Part shown: piece after piece, positions 1-7,083 of the stretch
Position numbering within the stretch: the first letter of the stretch is position 1
Layout of the letters: the number at the start of each line of letters is the position of its first letter
Assembly (NCBI GenBank): GCA_905235345.1
Contig: CAJOLO010000011.1
Coordinates: 1-18,686 of the forward strand
DNA from: an uncultured Lachnospiraceae bacterium
GTDB taxonomy: Bacteria; Bacillota; Clostridia; Lachnospirales; Lachnospiraceae
Reading direction: 5' to 3'
Length of the DNA stretch: 18,686 nt
Translations under genes and position numbers: made by a program
Notes under the pieces: model-generated
What the model was told of the DNA's origin: nothing
Databases searched by the model: none
What the model saw: the letters and a program-made list of their open reading frames with translations, nothing else

Positions 1-272
1 CCCTTAGTTGTCGTTACAACAACCTCATAACCGAAGTTCGTATCAACACCATATAATATTATATTCGAATCAACTGCCCAGCTTAATGCAAATTCATTTT
101 TATCGTTCTGTCCGTAAAATCCTAATCCTGTAGGTGCTGCAGGCTGAACTGCTGCTGATGCCTTAACTGAAGGTATCAATAAAATTGCGAATAACAGTAT
201 AGCTACGAATCCTTTTAATTTTAATCCTTTTTTCATGTTGTTTTGTATGATAATTATATTATTAATTATCAT
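1..272 (-). CDS. Secreted fibronectin type III-like protein, N-terminal part (runs off the left edge)
   Basis: The first 90 codons of a minus-strand gene are present; the rest lies outside the window. The reading begins with a signal peptide (charged MKKGLKLKG, then hydrophobic FVAILLFAILLIPSV and a small-residue KASAA cleavage region), followed by PAAPTGLGFYG...FALSWAV...YEVVVTT, the opening strands of a fibronectin type III-like domain. I chose ATG 272 because AAGGAGGA (276-283) sits just upstream. The ATG at 236, which starts directly at the charged signal-peptide region, has no Shine-Dalgarno. The upstream start adds a twelve-residue Asn/Ile-rich lead (MIINNIIIIQNN), so either start is possible. 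It is probably exported and cell-surface or extracellular. The neighbouring gene (378-1342) is also secreted and has similar repeats, so the two look like a family pair. No specific function can be assigned. Confidence 0.7.
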   Translation of the reverse strand, partial: MIINNIIIIQNNMKKGLKLKGFVAILLFAILLIPSVKASAAVQPAAPTGLGFYGQNDKNEFALSWAVDSNIILYGVDTNFGYEVVVTTTK

Positions 273-377
273 ATATCCTCCTTATTTTTTTATATTTGAG
301 CATTTTAATATATGCATTATGATTATTACTCACTGAATTATTGATTATATATTGAAAATGCTTAATTACTTATTTTT

Positions 378-644
378 TTAATTTGTACTGAATGACCATC
401 TAAGGGTGTTGCTTCCCTTTTTATATTGGGTAGAATAAAGTCTTCCGCTGGTATATATTGTGCCATCAACATTTTTCTTAGCTACGACATATACATAGTA
501 AGTTTTTTTCTTATTGAATTTTTTCTTATTGAACTTTTTAATAGTAATTGAACCCTTTTTGGCATTAACACTTGCTACCTTCTTATAGCCTGATTTCTCC
601 TTTGTTGATACATATACATCGTATCCTGTAACCCCATCTATCAT
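378..644 (-). pseudogene. C-terminal fragment of the fibronectin type III gene, separated by a frameshift
   Basis: This 88-residue reading is a near-complete fibronectin-like repeat (IDGVTGYDVYVSTK... YYVYVVAKK...) that lacks the usual first strand. Its ATG (642-644) overlaps the TGA (641-643) of the upstream reading. No Shine-Dalgarno or signal peptide is seen. Adding one G beside position 642 turns the upstream stop into Trp and gives KMKVKWIDGVTGYDVYVS, the normal start of such a repeat, so this is best read as the 3' end of one 321-codon gene. It contains a perfect 15-base tandem duplication (504-518 and 519-533) coding for the repeated FNKKK. It could be a true mutation, a sequencing or assembly error, or, less likely, a coupled or frameshifting arrangement through the ATGA overlap. 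Confidence 0.65.
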
Positions 645-1342
645 TTGACCTTCATCTTTCCACTGTTGTCAATTGTAATTCCCTTATTACTGTTAATCAT
701 TGGCTGGGTGAAAAGATATGCTGTATCAGACCAGTCACCATAAATCACTTGATCATTTATTGTTGTAAAAGCTCTTACTTTTACTGTATATAACTTATTA
801 TTCTTTACACTAAAACTTCCGCTATTAGATCTACTTATATCTGTACTATTAGCTACCTGTTTATTACCCTGATATGCTACCCATTCATAACTGCAGGCAT
901 CCTGCTTATCCCAGCTAAAATCTACATTTTCAATGTAATACCACCATTGTACCTGATTAACCCCTGTAACTTTTCCGGGTGCAGTATATATTGTCTTTGA
1001 AACACTGTCTGAATCTTCAATATCTGAGAAATCTTTATATGTATAATCAACCTTTACATAATACTCTGTTCCCGGTGTCAGATTAGAAAATGTATATTCC
1101 TTAATATTTGCTCCAAGCTGTTCACTTGTCTGAATATCTATCTTGTTAGTATAAGAATCATCATATTGTTGGAGTGTTGCTTTCCATCCTGTTAATCTCT
1201 CACTTAATCCATTAATATTAATTGTTATTGATTTGTCAGTCTGTGCAGACTGGGTAACTTCTGCAGCATCTACTGTAGTATAACTAACAAATAAGATTAT
1301 TCCGAATAATAAAATACCTGTTATTCTCTTTATATGTTTCAA
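641..1342 (-). CDS. Secreted fibronectin type III-repeat protein, N-terminal portion (frameshifted gene)
   Basis: The reading is 233 residues long. It begins with a TTG start (1340-1342) behind the purine-rich AAAAAAGGGGGA. Residues 1-27 are a typical signal peptide (KHIKR, then GILLFGIILFVSYTTV, then DAA). Two fibronectin type III-like modules follow, roughly residues 30-120 (with TFSNLTPGTEYYVKVDYTY) and 121-215 (with VDFSWDKQDACSYEWVAY and YTVKVRAFT). A third begins at about 216 (ITIDNSGKMKVK) and is cut by a stop; its remainder continues in another frame at 378-644. The protein is probably exported and may bind a surface or polymer ligand, but nothing in it indicates an enzyme. It shares its secretion signal and repeat style with the partial gene to its left. 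A terminator at 1491-1528 separates it from the UppS-like gene upstream, so it is probably transcribed on its own. Confidence 0.7.
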   Translation of the reverse strand: MKHIKRITGILLFGIILFVSYTTVDAAEVTQSAQTDKSITININGLSERLTGWKATLQQYDDSYTNKIDIQTSEQLGANIKEYTFSNLTPGTEYYVKVDYTYKDFSDIEDSDSVSKTIYTAPGKVTGVNQVQWWYYIENVDFSWDKQDACSYEWVAYQGNKQVANSTDISRSNSGSFSVKNNKLYTVKVRAFTTINDQVIYGDWSDTAYLFTQPMINSNKGITIDNSGKMKVK

Positions 1343-1490
1343 CTTGTTTTTCCCCCTTTTTTGGCTTCATTTTTACTGTAAATAAATTATCATACATAAA
1401 CTACTCCGTTGTTTATTCGTTTATATTATATCTAAACCTTAGTAAAACATATTTTTTTCACATTTTCAATATAATATTTATGTAAAATAA

Positions 1491-1528
1491 AAAAATAGCA
1501 TAATTCACAAAAGAATTAAGCTATTTTT
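1491..1528 (-). terminator. Intrinsic terminator after the UppS-like gene
   Basis: A 16-base inverted repeat (1491-1506 and 1513-1528) with one mismatch and a six-base loop lies right after the stop codon of the UppS-like gene. On the minus strand the right arm ends in GCTATTTTT and runs into further T residues. The stem is mostly A/T, but its length makes termination likely. The symmetry could also stop plus-strand transcripts. Confidence 0.75.
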
Positions 1529-1545
1529 CTCTATATTCTACTTCT

Positions 1546-2163
1546 TTAACCTCCCAATGTTACATCCTGTTTTGAATACCAATCCAACGCATAATCAAGA
1601 TCTTCATCCGTATAATCAGGCCAGTAATGGACACAGAAATCCGAATATACACTCTGAATTGGTAAAAATCCTGACAACCGTCGCATTCCTCCCCATCTGA
1701 TAATCAAATCCATTCTCGAAATATCAGAAGAATATGGTTTTCCATCGACCTCAATATGAGACAAATCCCACTGCCACCCATAATTAACAAGGAAATTTAC
1801 CTTCATTCCTCCACCATTAACTGACTTTCTTGTCGTATAAGGATATAATTCTTCCGGAAAACATTTTGATTCATAATTTCCTATTACCAATAAATCTGCC
1901 CCTTCCTTTGTAAGCAGATTCACTGCGTCCACACATGCCTTTTGAAATGCCTTAAATTGCTCTGCGGGACGCTTACAGTTATCTACCGTAAAACCGTAAT
2001 ACGTAATCTCTTTGATTCCCATATCCTGTGCTTTCTTAAGTAGCTTTAATCCGGGCTGAAGACCATATTCATACCCATCCTGCTTATTTAATCCATGCTC
2101 TTTTGCCCAACGTCGGTTTCCGTCAGGTATAATTCCGATATGTTCCGGTTTATGTTTTTTCAT
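1546..2163 (-). CDS. Short, divergent cis-prenyltransferase (undecaprenyl diphosphate synthase family)
   Basis: The family makes long-chain Z-polyprenyl diphosphates from farnesyl and isopentenyl diphosphates at the membrane. This 205-residue protein has the family's opening motif HIGIIPDGNRRWAK (residues 8-21, with the substrate-binding Asp at 14), an RP pair at 65-66, NYG at 127-129, the DLIIRWGG...RLSGFLPIQ block (152-170) and the ending WPDYTDEDLDYAL...GG. It is shorter than the usual ~230-250 residues, with about 20 residues missing between the NYG motif and the IR-GG block. Several normally conserved positions differ: the GHxxG motif reads GYEYG, FSxENW reads FTVDNC, and the Glu after IRTGG is Met. 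It is therefore probably a paralogue rather than the housekeeping UppS, which usually sits near cdsA. The Shine-Dalgarno is GGAGGATAGAGC before ATG 2163. Fold family is confident; substrate and activity are uncertain. Confidence 0.8.
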   Translation of the reverse strand: MKKHKPEHIGIIPDGNRRWAKEHGLNKQDGYEYGLQPGLKLLKKAQDMGIKEITYYGFTVDNCKRPAEQFKAFQKACVDAVNLLTKEGADLLVIGNYESKCFPEELYPYTTRKSVNGGGMKVNFLVNYGWQWDLSHIEVDGKPYSSDISRMDLIIRWGGMRRLSGFLPIQSVYSDFCVHYWPDYTDEDLDYALDWYSKQDVTLGG

Positions 2164-2283
2164 GCTCTATCCTCCATAATAAAGATGATTTAATTTCAAA
2201 AATGCTTTATGCATTCTTACTGCGTAATATAATTAAATCCTATTGATGTTATCATCTGTTCATTATGTTGTAAATCCATATAC

Positions 2284-2844
2284 TTATTTTTTATCATTTA
2301 TTACAAACTGCTCCACCGCAGTTTCATATAAATTATTTCCATCACTGTCTATAACAACAATTACAGGAAAATCCTCAACCTCCATCTTTCTGATTGCTTC
2401 TGTTCCGAGATCGTCATATGCAATTACTTCTGATTTTTTAATACATTTTGAAAGAAGTGCTCCTGCACCTCCAACCGCTGCAAAATATACAGCCTTATTT
2501 CTAACAATTGCATCAATAACCTCTTTCGAGCGTTTACCCTTACCTATCATTCCATTTAATCCATTATCGAGAAGTCTTGGAGTATATTTATCCATACGAC
2601 TTGCTGTTGTAGGGCCTGCAGAACCTATTACCTGACCTTCTCTTGCCGGGGTAGGTCCGAGATAATATATCACATTATCTGTAATATCAAACGGAATATC
2701 CTTACCTTCCTCCATAGCCTCATACATTCTTTTATGTGCCGCATCTCTTGCTGAATATATAGTTCCACTAATATAAACATAATCGCCTGAGTGCAAATTT
2801 ACCAATTCTTCTTTTTTCAAAGGTGTTGTTATTCTTCTTTCCAT
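2284..2844 (-). CDS. fumB: Fumarate hydratase (class I, Fe-S) beta subunit
   Basis: This is the C-terminal-domain subunit of a two-subunit, oxygen-sensitive fumarase that interconverts fumarate and malate in the cytoplasm. The 186 residues match the usual length for the split beta chain. Family features are ISGTIYSARDAAHKR (25-39), YLGPTPA (61-67), GSAGPTTASRMD (74-85), the GKGKRS loop (101-106) and the ending DLGTEAIRKMEVEDFPVIVV. The related tartrate dehydratase beta subunit is the main alternative; the sequence alone does not fully exclude it. ATG 2844 has GTGAGGATATTTTT upstream. The alpha subunit lies upstream on the same strand, but a 547-base gap filled by a palindromic element separates the two, where a short spacing would be expected. 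The symbol describes the role; naming of split fumarase genes varies. Confidence 0.88.
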   Translation of the reverse strand: MERRITTPLKKEELVNLHSGDYVYISGTIYSARDAAHKRMYEAMEEGKDIPFDITDNVIYYLGPTPAREGQVIGSAGPTTASRMDKYTPRLLDNGLNGMIGKGKRSKEVIDAIVRNKAVYFAAVGGAGALLSKCIKKSEVIAYDDLGTEAIRKMEVEDFPVIVVIDSDGNNLYETAVEQFVINDKK

Positions 2845-2883
2845 AAAAATATCCTCACTTATTGTTTAGTTAAGTTTTTGGGG

Positions 2884-2900
2884 TTGTTTTTGACGGACGC
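2884..2900 (+). repeat. Left terminal inverted repeat of the palindromic element
   Basis: Seventeen bases, TTGTTTTTGACGGACGC, an exact inverted match to 3366-3382. Bases immediately outside and inside the match do not pair, so the repeat boundary is sharp. Confidence 0.8.
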
Positions 2901-3365
2901 CGGAAGGCGGATATAAAGGCTCAGTCCTATGGCTGTTTAGACAGGATTGAGACTTCTAAGTGTCCCGCCAAGGCTTATATACCGTTCGCGACCGGCTTCC
3001 ATTCGACATCCTGTCTCAAATTCGCCTTGCCGACTGTTCGTTGAAGACAATAAACTGTTAATATACAAGACGGTTCATATTATAATAAGTCTATGTTTTT
3101 ATATTAATAGTAGTGGCATTCATAGACAGCAAGAGTTTTTGGAATATGCAGTGTTTTGTATGACATCTGGGAGGAAATTAGAGTTTCTTAGTATCCCGCT
3201 ATATTCCCAGCGGATGCCGGACAAGGAGGTCCGGCAGGTGTGAGGGAGACAGGATGTCGACTTCACACTGTGCCGCGTACGGTAAGAGAACTTATCCGGG
3301 ATACTTAAAAACTCTTATTTCCGTACAGCAGGAATACAAAAACACTGCATATTTCCGGAACTATT

Positions 3366-3382
3366 GCGTCCGTCAAAAACAA
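3366..3382 (-). repeat. Right terminal inverted repeat of the palindromic element
   Basis: An exact complement of 2884-2900. It ends nine bases before the stop codon of the fumarase alpha gene, so the element sits immediately downstream of that gene without disrupting it. Confidence 0.8.
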
Positions 3383-3391
3383 AACAGCAAT

Positions 3392-4234
3392 TTATAAAAT
3401 TCTCTTTACATGCCGGTTCACATGACAACACATATTAACTGCAACCGGAAGTCCTGCAATATGTGTCGCATAGGTCTCTATATTAACAGCAAGTGCTGTT
3501 GTTCTTCCTCCAAGTCCTCCCGGACCGATACCAAGATGATTTATTCTGTCTAACATCTCAATCTCAATCTCCCTTATATGAGGAATCGGTGAACCTTCAT
3601 TAACATTTCTTGTCAGAGCCTTCTTTGCAAGCTCTGCTGCAAGTTCAAAATCTCCACCTATACCAACACCTACTACCACAGGAGGACAGGCATTAGGTCC
3701 TGCCTCAGATACTGCCTGAAGTATTGCATTTTTCACACCTTCTGTACCATCTGCCGGCTTCAGCATATATAATTTACTCATATTCTCTGAACCAAATCCT
3801 TTAGGTGCAACAAGAATCTCCAATCTGTCACCGGGAACAATATCATAATGTATTATTGCAGGAGTGTTATCTTTGGTATTCTTACGAAGTAACGGATCTC
3901 CAACAACAGACTTACGAAGATATCCATCTTCATAACCCTGACGTACACCTTCGTTAATTGCATCCGTAAGATTCATACCTTCTATATGTAAATCCTGACC
4001 GATTTTCACAAAAAACACTGCCATTCCCGTATCCTGACATATCGGTATCTGCTCATCCTTAGCTATATCCATATTCTGTTCAAGCTGAGAAAGTATCTGC
4101 TTTGCCAACTCACCTGTCTCATTCATATAACCATTATGTATTGCCTCTGTCATATCCGGTGCAAGCTGCATATTTGCCTCTATACACATCTCCCTTACAT
4201 TCTTAATTATCTCATCTGTGTGAAGATTTCTCAT
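3392..4234 (-). CDS. fumA: Fumarate hydratase (class I, Fe-S) alpha subunit
   Basis: This is the cluster-bearing subunit of the two-subunit fumarase, which hydrates fumarate to malate. The 280-residue length is normal for the split alpha chain. The three expected cluster cysteines are visible: C66 in PICQDTGMAVFF, C183 in GPNACPPVVVGVGIGG, and C269 or C270 in VNMCCHVNRH near the C-terminus. The KGFGSENMSKLYMLKPADG segment (145-163) and the LGIGPGGLGGRTTALAV segment (234-250) are also typical. The closely related L-tartrate dehydratase alpha subunit is the alternative. ATG 4234 follows AGGAAGAAGGATAGAT. It stands 67 bases after the hybrid kinase stop, with no terminator seen, so read-through from the signalling genes is possible. 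Confidence 0.9.
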   Translation of the reverse strand: MRNLHTDEIIKNVREMCIEANMQLAPDMTEAIHNGYMNETGELAKQILSQLEQNMDIAKDEQIPICQDTGMAVFFVKIGQDLHIEGMNLTDAINEGVRQGYEDGYLRKSVVGDPLLRKNTKDNTPAIIHYDIVPGDRLEILVAPKGFGSENMSKLYMLKPADGTEGVKNAILQAVSEAGPNACPPVVVGVGIGGDFELAAELAKKALTRNVNEGSPIPHIREIEIEMLDRINHLGIGPGGLGGRTTALAVNIETYATHIAGLPVAVNMCCHVNRHVKRIL

Positions 4235-4301
4235 ATCTATCCTTCTTCCTAAATTATAATCTGTATATTACTTACTTAATTTATTCTTTGACGAGCACAA
4301 A

Positions 4302-7058
4302 TTACGAATTGTTATTTATTTTACTTTCCCACTCGCCAATTAAATTCAGACACACATCTACATCTATATCAGCAGCTGCATCTTTTAACTTCTTAGGATA
4401 CTCTGCCTGATCATCAGGATAACTGTATCCTGCAACATCATTACAAATATCCTCCATGGAATCCATATCAAGATTATCTAAAGCTTCTTTCATCTTATTA
4501 AGTAAATTCATAAGTTCTGCCTTATCAATCGGCTGCTTTGCAGAATTATCTTCTTCTTTCTCCTCAAAATACGGAGCTAATATTGCCTCATAAGATAAAT
4601 ATTTTTCCAGACATTCATCATTATGCTTCTTGATAAAGCTTATATTACTTTCCTTACCTGCTTTCTCAAGCTCAAATGCCATATTGGAAAGTTTTGCGGC
4701 ACCAATCTGTTTTGACGCACTTTTTAATGCATGTACTTCAATTGTATATGCCGGCCAATCTGCATCATTAAAATAATTTTTAATATTTTCTGCTTTACTG
4801 TTTATGACACGATAATATTCTTTAAGCACATTCCAAAAAAGTTTTTCAGAACCTAATAATCTTATGGCACTATCGACATCAAGATCATCTATTTCAATTG
4901 AATTTTGAGGCTGATTAATAATCTCCTGTTCCGTTTCTTTCTCTTTATTTTCTTTTTCTTTATTCTTCTGCTGCTTCTCTTCCTCCGTCATCATTATAAT
5001 CTTTTCCGGTGGAAGATAGTGTTTTACCTTTGTAAGTAAGGTTCTTACCTCTATAGGCTTTGCTATAAAGTCATTCATTCCTGCATTTAAGAACATTTTC
5101 CTGACATTACCAACAGCATTGGCTGTAAGCGCAATTATAGGAATATCCTTATAGTCGTCCTTTAATCTGCGAATAATCTGTGTAGCAGCAATTCCATCCA
5201 TCTCAGGCATCATATGATCCATGAATATGATATCATAATGTCTTTCCTTTGTTTTTTCAATTGCTTCCTTACCACTGTTTGCTGTATCAATATTAAGTTT
5301 TAGAGGTTCAAGAAGTCCCTCTGCAACCGTCAGGTTAACCGCATTGTCATCAACAATAAGTACCCATGCTTCAGGTGCAGTGAAATCAATATCTTCTTCC
5401 TGATCACTGCTTCCGGCAAATGATATCTTCTTTTTATTATAAATCATTGACAAATTCATTGCTGACAATGGCTTCTTTACTATTCTCATATTAGGAAGAG
5501 GAGGTTTCGATTCCGTTATTATATCTGTAACCAATACAGCGATAATTTCAGGATGTTCTCTTACGAATTTCTTACGTTTAAAATTTAATTTTTCTTTTTC
5601 AATAAACAGGAAAAGCGTTGAATCCGTATTCTTTTTACGGATTGCAGTATATAATTCTTCAAGATCCATTTCTTTTGGAAGATTTACAACCCTGACTCCC
5701 AAACGGTCAGAATCTCTCTGAAAACTTTCTGCTAATATTTTATTAGAAAACATACTTATTGCAATAGATTTTTCCGGTTCCTTAACAATCATGGCAGGTG
5801 TAGAATCAACTATCATCTGAGGTATCTCAAATGAAAAGGTTGTCCCCTCTTCGTAAACACTTTCCACATTAAGTTTACCATCCATTAATTTGACAAGATT
5901 TCTGCAAATTGCAAGTCCAAGTCCGGTTCCTTCAACCTCTCTGTTTCTGGTACTGTCCACCTGTTGAAAAGATTCAAATATTTTTTTAAGGTCTTCCTCC
6001 TTAATACCAATACCTGTATCAGCTACGGAAACCTTAAGTATTCCGTCCGTATCACTTTTACGTTCAAAAGTAACAATTATCCTGATGAAACCTACTTTGG
6101 TAAATTTTGCCGCATTATTAGCGATATTGATTAATATCTGACGAATACGAATATTGTCACCGAATAAAAGAACCGGTATATCAGGCATAATATCAAGATC
6201 TAATTCCACATCCTTATCTACAAGTCTTGTTATTACAATATTAGTCACATCATTAAATATGGACATTGTATCATATTCAATAGGAATTATATCCATCTTT
6301 CCTGATTCTATCTTACTAAAATCCAATATATCATTAATTATTGCAAGCAATGCTCGTCCTGAAGATTTTATCTGAATAATATAATCTCTTGCCGCATCGG
6401 GTATATCTTCACGAAGTGCCATCTCTGCCATACCGATAACCGCATTCATGGGAGTACGTATCTCATGACTCATATTTGCAAGAAAGTCAGTTTTCATTTT
6501 CGAAGCACGTTCAATTTCTGCATTGGCTTGTAAAGTCTTCTGTTTACTCATAGCCATATCAGAAAGTACATTGGTTATTTTATAGAGAAATTCGATTGAC
6601 TTTTCAATCTGATTTTTATCAATAATCTGGACTTTTTCTATTGCATCCCAATATTCAGTAAAATCTACACCTATTTCATTGGCTACTTCCATTACCTTTT
6701 CCGGATCAGGCTTTTCTAAAAGTACTTGTCCGGCAATAAAATTTCCTATCATTTTACCATTTGCCATAATAGGTGCGGCGAAATCAGTAAGACCTGCATG
6801 ACATGAATAGGATAATGGTTTTCCGCTTTCCGTGGTCTGAATTGCACCTTGTCGGTCACATTCTTCACATCTGGCACATCCTGTCTTTGTCTGCCTTGTA
6901 TATTTCATACAATATTCGGTAAAATTAGAACCTTCAGTAACCATTTTACCTTCAGAATCGGTTGTATATGCAGCCATACCAACCATATTAGAAAAAGCAT
7001 CCTGAATTTCCTGTAAAATTGACTTGTCTATTAAATCGGTAATATATAAATCATCCAT
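4302..7058 (-). CDS. PocR-domain hybrid histidine kinase with receiver and HPt domains
   Basis: This is a 918-residue phosphorelay sensor kinase. Residues about 10-165 resemble the PocR sensory domain, with a cysteine set at C50, C61, C64, C67 and C86 (CARCEEC, SCHAG). A short coiled segment leads to the HisKA dimer helix with phospho-acceptor H198 (FLANMSHEIRTPMNAVIGM). The ATPase domain follows (NIANNAAKF at 311-319, DTGIG at 347-351, GTGLGLAI at 377-384). Residues about 430-545 look like a degenerate receiver that keeps a KKP motif (528-530). A true receiver follows, with D570/D571, phospho-acceptor D614 and K667. After a Lys/Glu-rich linker comes an HPt domain with H776 (VHALKSASKQIG). 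The last 75 residues are helical and unassigned. No membrane segment is seen, so it is probably a cytoplasmic sensor. ATG 7058 follows AAGGGG. It starts 25 bases after the two-receiver gene, its likely partner. Confidence 0.9.
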   Translation of the reverse strand: MDDLYITDLIDKSILQEIQDAFSNMVGMAAYTTDSEGKMVTEGSNFTEYCMKYTRQTKTGCARCEECDRQGAIQTTESGKPLSYSCHAGLTDFAAPIMANGKMIGNFIAGQVLLEKPDPEKVMEVANEIGVDFTEYWDAIEKVQIIDKNQIEKSIEFLYKITNVLSDMAMSKQKTLQANAEIERASKMKTDFLANMSHEIRTPMNAVIGMAEMALREDIPDAARDYIIQIKSSGRALLAIINDILDFSKIESGKMDIIPIEYDTMSIFNDVTNIVITRLVDKDVELDLDIMPDIPVLLFGDNIRIRQILINIANNAAKFTKVGFIRIIVTFERKSDTDGILKVSVADTGIGIKEEDLKKIFESFQQVDSTRNREVEGTGLGLAICRNLVKLMDGKLNVESVYEEGTTFSFEIPQMIVDSTPAMIVKEPEKSIAISMFSNKILAESFQRDSDRLGVRVVNLPKEMDLEELYTAIRKKNTDSTLFLFIEKEKLNFKRKKFVREHPEIIAVLVTDIITESKPPLPNMRIVKKPLSAMNLSMIYNKKKISFAGSSDQEEDIDFTAPEAWVLIVDDNAVNLTVAEGLLEPLKLNIDTANSGKEAIEKTKERHYDIIFMDHMMPEMDGIAATQIIRRLKDDYKDIPIIALTANAVGNVRKMFLNAGMNDFIAKPIEVRTLLTKVKHYLPPEKIIMMTEEEKQQKNKEKENKEKETEQEIINQPQNSIEIDDLDVDSAIRLLGSEKLFWNVLKEYYRVINSKAENIKNYFNDADWPAYTIEVHALKSASKQIGAAKLSNMAFELEKAGKESNISFIKKHNDECLEKYLSYEAILAPYFEEKEEDNSAKQPIDKAELMNLLNKMKEALDNLDMDSMEDICNDVAGYSYPDDQAEYPKKLKDAAADIDVDVCLNLIGEWESKINNNS

Positions 7059-7083
7059 AAGAATTACCCCTTATATAATATTC

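Larger units (their letters stand above)
2884..3382. mobile_element. MITE-like palindromic element with 17-base terminal inverted repeats
   Basis: The ends are perfect 17-base inverted repeats: TTGTTTTTGACGGACGC at 2884-2900 and its complement at 3366-3382. Inside are three related blocks. Block A (about 2935-3035) and block B (about 3131-3210) are in the same orientation; block C (about 3225-3356) is inverted. All share TAAGTATCCCG-like cores (2957-2967, 3188-3198, complement 3297-3307). A 15-base sequence TCGACATCCTGTCTC at 3003-3017 recurs perfectly inverted at 3246-3260. Block B (3141-3161) and block C (3333-3356) pair almost completely. Local hairpins include a perfect 7-base stem 3216-3222/3229-3235. 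There is no transposase and I see no clear target-site duplication. It resembles a non-autonomous, dispersed, highly structured repeat inserted inside the fumarase operon. It would form extensive RNA structure in a read-through transcript. Confidence 0.65.
2845..3391. other. 547-base gap between fumarase subunits, occupied by a palindromic element
   Basis: No convincing protein-coding gene lies here. Nearly all of the gap is the inverted-repeat-bounded element described separately (2884-3382). Its central blocks look richer in G and C than the flanking genes. What remains is about 40 bases upstream of the beta subunit, holding that gene's ribosome binding site, and nine bases next to the alpha subunit stop codon. 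Confidence 0.8.

Noticed and set aside
299..362. Inverted repeat AGCATTTT/AAAATGCT as a terminator after the fibronectin gene
   Set aside because: The loop is about 46 bases, the stem only eight A/T-rich pairs, and no T-run follows in the needed place.
641..646. Programmed -1 frameshifting as the reason for the split fibronectin gene
   Set aside because: AAATGA is not a classic slippery heptamer, and no downstream stem or pseudoknot was evident; a missing base explains it more simply, though not excluded.
1425..1430. TATAAT on the minus strand as the fibronectin-gene promoter
   Set aside because: No -35 element at usable spacing was found, and such hexamers are frequent in AT-rich gaps.
2201..2215. 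Small hairpin AATGC/GCATT between the fumarase beta and UppS-like genes
   Set aside because: A five-base stem with a short T-run is too weak to call a terminator.
2243..2635. A plus-strand open frame antisense to the fumarase beta gene
   Set aside because: It is the shadow of a well-supported gene and has no ribosome site or family likeness.
2947..3243. A 98-codon plus-strand open frame inside the palindromic element
   Set aside because: It has no ribosome site, its start lies inside the repeat block, and its sequence is explained by the inverted-repeat structure.
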